Shown here: piece after piece, positions 12,501 to 21,500 of the stretch
Layout of the letters: each line of letters begins with the position of its first letter
How positions within the stretch are numbered: the first letter of the stretch is position 1
DNA from: Plakobranchus ocellatus
Lineage: Eukaryota; Mollusca; Gastropoda; Plakobranchidae
Assembly: GCA_019648995.1 (NCBI GenBank)
Contig: BLXT01006012.1
Location: 141,307 to 171,862 of the forward strand
Direction: 5' to 3'
Length of the DNA: 30,556 bases
The notes under the pieces: model-generated
What the model was told of the DNA's origin: nothing
What the model saw: only the letters and a program-made list of their open reading frames with translations
The model's database searches: none
Program-made: the position numbers and the translations under genes

Positions 12501-15500
12501 ATAGATTAAGTTTGCCTTTTAAACAATTTACTAGAGAAAACAGTCAAATATGTTCAGGAATGACATCTCACTCCTTTTGAGTCAAATATCAAGTATTCAG
12601 TGAGACCACAGATACCTTTATAGAACTTTGCCAAATAAAAGCATTGGTGCTTAATGAGCTCCTTGCAACTCAAACAGTCTCTTTTACAACATTGCACAAA
12701 AACATCACAGTCTTTTGACAACATTTTCTTTCTTGTCCCTGGAGTCCTCAGGGTGTTGATCTTTCACATTATTCTCAGTTACCAATTTATTCACAGTCAG
12801 AAATAAATGGGACATGATTTTTCCTCTTTTTGTATCGTTTACGCCCAAGGCAGAAAAACTCAGGCTTTTCACTGTTTTAATCATGATTAAAACTTGATTC
12901 TTTAAATTGCAAATAATAAAAAGAAACTACACGATTACATGCAACAAAGATATTCAAATAAACAAAGACATATTGATCAATGAGAGATTTAGTCAACTGG
13001 TGATTTTGTTCTCGCACACTTTTTTTAAGTGCTCAATTGGAAATTATGGAATAAATCGCTTTTGCTTAGGATGCTATTGGCTGAGAGTGAGACAGATGAA
13101 TAAATCAAAATAATGAGGAAAACAAAATTTTGTTCATTTAGTTTTTTATTTGGTTTCCGGGTACAGTGTATGAAGATGCAGACGAGGAGTCAGACTGGGA
13201 GATGAGGCCAAGAAGTGCATCAATGAGAATTAATACTTCAGCAGGGAAAGCTTCTCTCCATGAAGTTATCAAGGCAGAAAAGCAAGATCTGCAAAGTAAA
13301 GTTGCACGCATGGCTCGTCGGAAAGCATGGTTACGAGCAAATCAACATTTGCTACGTACATTAGCATCTTACTGTATCCTTCAGGGATCTGGTGGTGGAG
13401 GCTTGGCCTCTGTTAGAATGGAGCTTCTTTTGCTTTTGCAGGTAATACATTTTCAGAGATATAGAAAAAAAAATAACATACTGTTGTTAAGTACATTAAC
13501 TTCCTGATTTTATTTGAATGACTTGATTCAGTCATCCTATTTAAGATTGATCTTTGCAAATAAGGCCAGGTATTTTCACAACTGAGCATATCAGGGTTTT
13601 TTAAAACTATTTTGTTCCTTATTATTCACTAGGAACTTCAACAAGAACGACCCCAACAACAACTGCTGTCACCATTGCCTTTCCCTACAACTTTGCCACT
13701 GCTGTCTGCCACAATTACCAATAGCCGCAGTGTTATAGCTGACCCCATCCAGTACTTGCAAGGAAATATACAAGTAAAGAAATATATTTATTTTCTAAAT
13801 ATGTTGTGTTTTTTTAATATTTATTAAGTGTACCGTTATTCACAGATTTTGTGTAAGTCTTGCATTATAAGGTGTGTGAGTTGATGTAGAAAGTCTCTGA
13901 AAGTTCTGTGAAAAATCATAGTGTAAAGATTAGGTTGCTTGATGCTGATGTGATGAATTTAATCTTGGGATGAATTAGATATCTATTTGCATGTTTTTTT
14001 GTTAAAATATCATGATTTGTATTTTTTTGAACTTGTAGGACCTGCTGCATGCTGTTGTAGAGATGCCCCTGCCACCTAGTGCCCAGACAGACATCGGCTT
14101 AGTGAGCACCATCAGAGACTTGTCTGTTGCCCTGTCCTCCTGCATCTACCAAAGCCTGTGTGACAGTGACTCCTTCAATGTGGAAGTAGCTGAAGCTGGT
14201 CTTGATGGCTTCATTAAGTGAGAAAAATGCCAGTCTTGTTTGTGGCCAGATAGATGGTTACCATACCATTTAAGTCCTAATAAAAAAGCTCCTAATGAGT
14301 GGAATGTGACATATTAAAGTTTTGAAAGAAACCAATTTCAAATAGTTTATATCTATCTTTTAAAATTTGACCTCATTTCTCAACACATACTTTCTTTTCA
14401 ACTTATTTAGTTTTTAGCATCTGTAAAGCAAGCACAAGGAAGTTTTAGAAAATGAAAATATAAACTTCATTTGCATCTTGGATGAAATCTTTGCTAATTG
14501 TTTGAAATGTTTTAAGCTTTATTAATTTTTTTTTCACTGGTCGTATTTTTTTCCTCTGAATTCCTTCGATAATTTTGTTTTGTTTGAAATAATTTTCAGC
14601 CCGGAGTTTTCTTATCCGTCAAGTCATTTAATGGCTGGTGTGAAAAGATCAAGACAGCGGAATTGCAGTGCCGGGGAGTGCACAGTGAACACTCCTCCTG
14701 CCAAGTGGCCAGGTAATGTTTGGCCTATTAATTTTAAAGAAGCATTTGTTATTCCTTGTGGTTTTGTACCAAATGTTGAGATATTTTTAAAGCCTTAGTA
14801 CTGAGGAGGAATCGTATAGAAAGTGTTTTGCAATTTGAGTGAATCATTAACTTGTTCTGTTTTAGAGATTAGAATATTGAATTTTTTGCCATTTTAAGGT
14901 TTTTTCTTTATTCATATTTTCTTTGTTCTTGAGCATTCAATAGCAAAATTTTGTTTCATTGTTTTTTATTGTAACAGAGCTAATTTAGAAGGTGTGCGGT
15001 TTTTTTTGCCCTTTTTTTAGTTCAATATGAATGCTCTTTTCTTCTAACAGGTGTAGCTTCCCTGAAAGTGTTGCTAGCCCGTGAAAAAGATGAAGACTCC
15101 CCTAGAATCAATATCATGTTGACTGAAGCTCTCATCTCAGTATATATGAGTTTGCTTATCTCTGGCCTTAGCATGTATGACTCTCAGATGCTGTATCGAC
15201 TTGTGGCCAATAAGTTGGACACACAGACTTGGAATGCCCTTTTTGGAGGTGGAAATAAGACGGCAATCAAGTCGGACAAAATCCCTATGCGAAGTTAGTA
15301 ATTTAATTTGGTCTAATGATCACATTCTAGAATCTCAAAGTTTTAGCTGACGTGATTACTAAGCAATTACAAACGTTATTATTTGCTTTATCTTTATTTT
15401 GAAAACTATGATAGAGTTGAAGGGGAGGAATGATTTTAGTGGCATACTTTTCAAAACTTTGAAAGCTAAAAGAGACAGGAGCCTGCTCACACATATATAT

Positions 15501-18500
15501 GCTTGCATAGATTAGTGTGAGGTACATGATAATATCAATGCTGATGATCAAATTATAAATCTTCATGACTATGCAAATTTGTAATGCCATGCCAGTTTGT
15601 TTTCTTTTTTTTACGTGAAGAGTTTTATGAAATGAGATCTTCATTTTTTAAATTTAAGAAGACATGCGCATTGTATCTTTGGCTCAGCTGAATTGCAGAT
15701 TTCAGCTTATTTTTCTTCACACCATTATAGGCTCTATTTTTTTAGCTCTATTTTCATTAGACTGGATATTTTGCCTATTTTTGAGGATTATTTGAAATTT
15801 TCTATCAAGCAGAATAAAACCAAATGTATTATTTATGAATAAAATTTGAATTATTAACCTTACTCTTCATTTTGAGATTTTTTTTTTAGACATTGCATAC
15901 AAATTTCTTCCTGTCTTCTCATTCACTCGAAATNNNNNNNNNNNNNNNNNNNNNNNNNNNNNNNNNNNNNNNNNNNNNNNNNNNNNNNNNNNNNNNNNNN
16001 NNNNNNNNNNNNNNNNNNNNNNNNNNNNNNNNNNNNNNNNNNNNNNNNNNNNNNNNNNNNNNNNNNNNNNNNNNNNNNNNNNNNNNNNNNNNNNNNNNNN
16101 NNNNNNNNNNNNNNNNNNNNNNNNNNNNNNNNNNNNNNNNNNNNNNNNNNNNNNNNNNNNNNNNNNNNNNNNNNNNNNNNNNNNNNNNNNNNNNNNNNNN
16201 NNNNNNNNNNNNNNNNNNNNNNNNNNNNNNNNNNNNNNNNNNNNNNNNNNNNNNNNNNNNNNNNNNNNNNNNNNNNNNNNNNNNNNNNNNNNNNACGATA
16301 GTTGATCTAATCTCTCTCCTGCATTGCTTTAGTTTCTTTTCTTTTCCACATGGGGGCTATGAACAAGAACTATTATATCTGTGTTGAGTGCATTATATTC
16401 TAAATTATCAAAACTTCACATATATCTATAGAAGGATTGTATATGCTCCTGCATCTTCCCCTGGTTGTTTCCTGTTGCAGTCACAAATCAAGATGACAGC
16501 AGTAAGCACAGAATGATGTTCAATCTACGTGTGATGTCCAGTGGCGGAGCTCCACCAGGCACCATCAGGCAATCTGCAGACACAAAGGAGACCTTCAGAG
16601 AGATCTTTGTTCCCCCAGAGATCAGCATGGTCAACTACTTCATGACAAAGGTAATTCACATTTTTCTTGTTGATATTACTATAGGCTGTTCAACAATGCC
16701 TTTCTCTTGCTCTTCTGCTTCATTCCTTACTTTTGAATTCGCATATTTTTTTCTTCTCTTTGTTTTTTTTCCTTACATAAAATTGACTAGGTTCTCTGAA
16801 TATCTATTAAACTGTTTTCCCTATACTTTTCTTTTTTTTGTTTTTTGCTATTTTGACTTAAGCACAAATAAACAAGTATTGCAGTTCTAAAAATAATTTT
16901 GTATTTCAGTTCATGCAACTTTGAAACGTATATTTTTTGTGTCCATGTGATCTGGCATAAATATCAATCATTTTTTTCTGATTTTGATCTCATCTTTGTC
17001 ATACAGCCCTTTGTGCCATCAGCAGAGACCATTTTAGACTATGACTCTGACGATTCATTTGCCTCTGATGATGATATTTCATCGGACGATGAGGACTATG
17101 ATGATGAGGATGATGACATTACACAGGACAAAAAAATTACTAGACCAACATCACTGTGAGTTTAGTTTTAACTTGGCTTATTACAGTGGGACAAACTGAA
17201 CAGTCAATTTTTAAAGAATTATGTAATGGCTGAATTATCATTGTTTTTGTGCTTCATTGATAAGAGATCAAACTTTAAATATCTGTGTACTGTTTTGAAT
17301 TGATAAATTATTTCAAAACTGTTTTGAAATATTTTTAAATAATATTTTTGTGTGTGTTGAATATCTTTATTTCTTTTTCTTTTTAAATGTTGCCGTTCCT
17401 AAGTAATTTATTGGTTATTCCTTTTTATTTCTAACTGTCTCTTTTTTTTTTTGTGGAAAAAAATATAACAAATATATATACAACCTGTTTTAAATCTCAG
17501 TCCAATCATGCAAATTTAATTGTAAATATCCTTCCACATAGGATATCTCTTTGATGCATTTTGAAAGCTAGTCATTTCTTTTTGCCAATTTCATAACTTC
17601 CAGAATGAAGCAAGCAAAGTCAAATGTGGAGCACACCGACCCCGGCTCTTACAGCTGGTGCATCATTCGTTACGCTGTGATCAAATCTGTTATAGCCAAC
17701 TTGAACACATTCCTGCCTCAGATAGGCATTGAGCTGACTGGTGAGAAATTGCAGCAAACCAGCAGTAGCATTGCTGTATTTTTTTTTTTTTTAATGTAGA
17801 TACAAGGATTCATGATATATCAAGTTAGAATACCTCCCTAAACATTTCCTACTCAGAACTTTTGATTTTAGGGACATATCTCAGTTTATATAGGCTAACA
17901 TGCTAAATTTCCAATGTGGAGTGATATCAAAATTGTTTGCAAATATTTTTAAATATGACAAAAAAAGTGCTGTAGAATGTTAAGGCCCTTGTTACAGGCC
18001 TGGATTCAGATCTAGACTAGGTGCCAGAGGGGTGAAAAGTGAATGGGGTAGAGGCCCTTTTTTTTTAAATGTCAAACACATATATAAAGATGCACGTGTG
18101 CACAAAATATCACAACACAAATGGTGCAATACTTTTTGTTCTAATAAATCTTTTAAATGGCTAGCATTCCTCAATATGCCAGGTGTATGACTTCTGATAG
18201 TGTTTGACTTAATAGTATGGTCCATCTGAAGGTTTTAATCATGGCTCTCAAATTTACTGAGCAGACATTTTAATTTCTGAACTTTCCATTCGCTTTGGTA
18301 TAAAATTGAGTGTGTTACACATTTTTGTTGTTGTTGAAATTATTGGTGAAGTGCCCAGGACGGGTTAAATTTGGAGTTAGAAACACCATTTGTGTGTTGC
18401 ATGTATATGATTTGTGAACAAAATTAACCAGAATGTTCAAAGGTGTAAGAAGTCCGTATTTACACAGGGGACTTTATTTTTGTTACATTTGTGAAACCAG

Positions 18501-21500
18501 AGCTGCCAAATGCATCACCATTCCTGCATGCAGTGATGAAAGTGCTTGACCAATGGCAAGACATCCTGCAGTCCAGGCTTGATCTGTTTGGAGGAGCACC
18601 CAACAACTACATCCCTGGTCTGATGATTGATGTAGCCACAGGGCAACCCCTCTCCAAACTACAGGCTCTCTTTTTGACAGAAAACACTCCATTCTTGTAA
18701 GCCAATTTTAACAATTTATTTATTGAAATTGTAAATGCTAACCTAGCCCATTGTTACTTTTCATTATTAAGCTTGTAGATATAGATTGTACAGAGTTTAA
18801 TTGTAGACTTAATCCTACATAAGCTTTGATCTAAAATCAATCTATTGTAGACAAATGAGCTAATGTCTTGATTGTGTGTTGACTAATTTTGATTTTTAAA
18901 TGCAGTTGCAGTTTTTAGTTCAGCGTTGCTAAAAATATCTAGCGCAAAAGGTTTTTTTTGTGGAAGAAAAAAGGTTTAAAGAGGGTTCAAATTTCAAACT
19001 GTCTGCAGGGTTATAAAATGTGCCCATTAAGATTTGTATGAACTTCTGTATTTCAAACAGTTTTGAGGCCCTTGCTTGATTATATTTACTATCTTTATTT
19101 GCAACAACCAAAAAAGGTTGCATTTATCTCAGTAGTTTTGTTACTGTCAATCATTGAAGATTGAATTCATAAATTCATAAATGTATGAAAAAGCTGTGAT
19201 GGACAAAAATGTTTTGAATTCTGTGGATTTATTTGCCAGGTGTGCCCGCAGCACACTGCCCATCAAAAGGCTGTGGTTCCATCTTATCAAGCAGGAGTCT
19301 TTGAGGGACATTTTCTTGAGATATGTCTACAAGAAAAGGCAAGAGCCAGATGACAGCATGGTCAGTAACTATTTCTAAATCTCTTTGTCTTATTGAGAGC
19401 CATGTATATTTTGTGGAACTTTGATGTTTGTCTTGAGACCAATTCTAATGAGTTAGGATATTGCATGTAAGTTTTCTCATAGAACATCCATGTAACAGTT
19501 TTGAGGGAAAAAGAAGTTAAAACTTTCATTTCCTTCTTTTAAATGCTCTTTTCAAAAAGTTCAAGATCCCATTTCCTGGCTCAGAATCAAGATAGGTCTA
19601 ACCAGTCTACTACTGCAAACTCACAGAAGTTTCAGGCTGGTTTGATAGCATAAAATGTCCAAAATGCAACTTTCACCTTCATTTTAATCGGTCTGAAGAC
19701 ATTTGCATCTTCATTCACCTTTTTTTTGGGGGGGGGGGAGGAGAAGGGAAGTGTGGTGGCAACTTCATGGATGTAAAGCCACAAGATTTCTAATTGAATC
19801 TTGCAGGCAACTGTGTTAGCACACAGCTGGACAAAGTCACAATACCTTTCATTTTTGGTCTATAGATTTTTACTCTTGATTGTTTGTATTGCCTGAACAA
19901 TTTTATATTTGTCACATTTGCAGTGGTAAATCTGCTCAGTGTTAATGTTCATTCCAAACTACTATGTGGAAATCTATTATGCAAGGATGTCCTTTTTGGG
20001 GTTTTAACCAGACTTTCTCTTTTGTTTTTTCTGTAGTCAAAGTGTCAAAGTGGTTCTTTTCCTGCTCTTCTGTCAAGAATTATTGTCATGGTTTTGTTTG
20101 CTTTTTATTGTGCATGCATGTTTGTATTCAAAGTATTTGGAGTCACATAAAAAGTTTTTTCAAGGACAGAGGGCATCCCTATATGTGCCTAGAGAAAAGG
20201 GATACACCTGAAATGTTCAGGGTGCCTATCATTTTTGTTACATTCTTCATTGTGATTGCCTTTGATACATTCTTCATTGTGATTGCCTTTGAGTATGGAA
20301 TAAAAAGTTCAATAAGTTTATTGTATTCATCTAAATCAGGTTTTCTGTAAATCTGAAGATAACCAGTCATACCATAAAAAAGTGCTTGCTACTTTTTATT
20401 CTTCTCATACCAATGGTTTGGCCAATGGGACAGTTTGTTATGAGAGCGATATGTTTTATATTATCATTCTATCTTAGACTTTTGGAGTTGGTTCATCTTT
20501 TTGCAAGATAGGGTGACTTAAAAATGTTTTTAGTTGCTTTAATGTAACTGTAAATGACAAATGTTTATGACATAGTTATTCATTATAATTCTAATATGCA
20601 GATTGGCTCAATGAAGACATCAAGCTCTGAAAATGAGCAGCCAGTGAAAGATCCAATGAAGATAGTGCACAAGGAGCAAGACATTATCACAGCATTTGCT
20701 ATCAATCAGGTATTACAACAATCATTGTTTATTTATTGTGATTTGTGAAGAAGATAAGGTTAAAGTAGGCACATGCTTTGCCTTCCCTGGTTTTCGAAAA
20801 AAAAAAAAAAAGAAAGAAAGAAAGCTTTTGCTCAAGAAAAACAACTAATTTTGTATGCCTGCCATATTCAACCCTTGCAAACAACTTGCAGAATGGCATT
20901 ACAATATCAATCCTCCATTTTCTATTGAGAGAACCTAAAATACCCAAGGGAAAACTAGACCAAGCAAAATATTATATACCATTTTAAAGACCAGTAAAAT
21001 AATTTCTTACAACTATCAAGTGTGTGAATATCATGAGTCTTGTATGAATATGATGTAATATTTGTTTTCATGTTTCATCAAGTCGTTTCATCACAATAAT
21101 TAGTTTTCCTCTCATTTGGGACCATAGGCCAATTCCAATCTTATGGTCCTATCAACACAGAAAGAGGTAGTGGAGCTGGACATTGGCTATCTCCTCAAGC
21201 CGCCAGTATGGCTTGAAGATGACAATGAGTATGACATTGAAACTCTTAGAAAGTAAGTTGAAAATTTTGTTACACATCGATATTATTCCGTTTTTTTCAA
21301 TTGAGTAACATTAATTGTTTCTTTGCAGCATTACATTTTGTTTTGAATTTTCCATGCTTTCTTAGCTCTAGCTTTTCTTACCAAGCCACCTGATAAGCAA
21401 GTCAGCTGTTGATTTCATTGTTATCAAGTAAATCAATTGAGTACATCAAAAACTTCTCCTTAATTTTCTAAGAGGCTCTTATATCCTTATTTCCAAAAAA

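Larger units (their letters stand above)
19361..20601 (+). other. intron e23-e24
   Basis: 1241 bases, GT-AG, acceptor taatatgcag. It contains a T8-G11 junction at 19720-19738 and a perfect 27-base tandem duplication. No gene is seen. Confidence 0.8.

Noticed and set aside
15327-15644. Reverse-strand open frame of 105 codons in the e18-e19 intron
   Set aside because: Ile/Lys/Phe-rich translation of AT-rich DNA; no motif, no splice or promoter support.
15893-16387. Open frame running through the N gap
   Set aside because: Most of it is N, and its flanks are AT-rich intron with no conserved residues.
19964-20350. Forward open frame of 128 codons, rich in Phe/Val/Cys, resembling a membrane protein
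   Set aside because: Composition follows the T-rich intron, and it includes the 27-base duplication, which creates a repeated Phe/Ile/Val stretch. No initiator context or conservation is recognisable.
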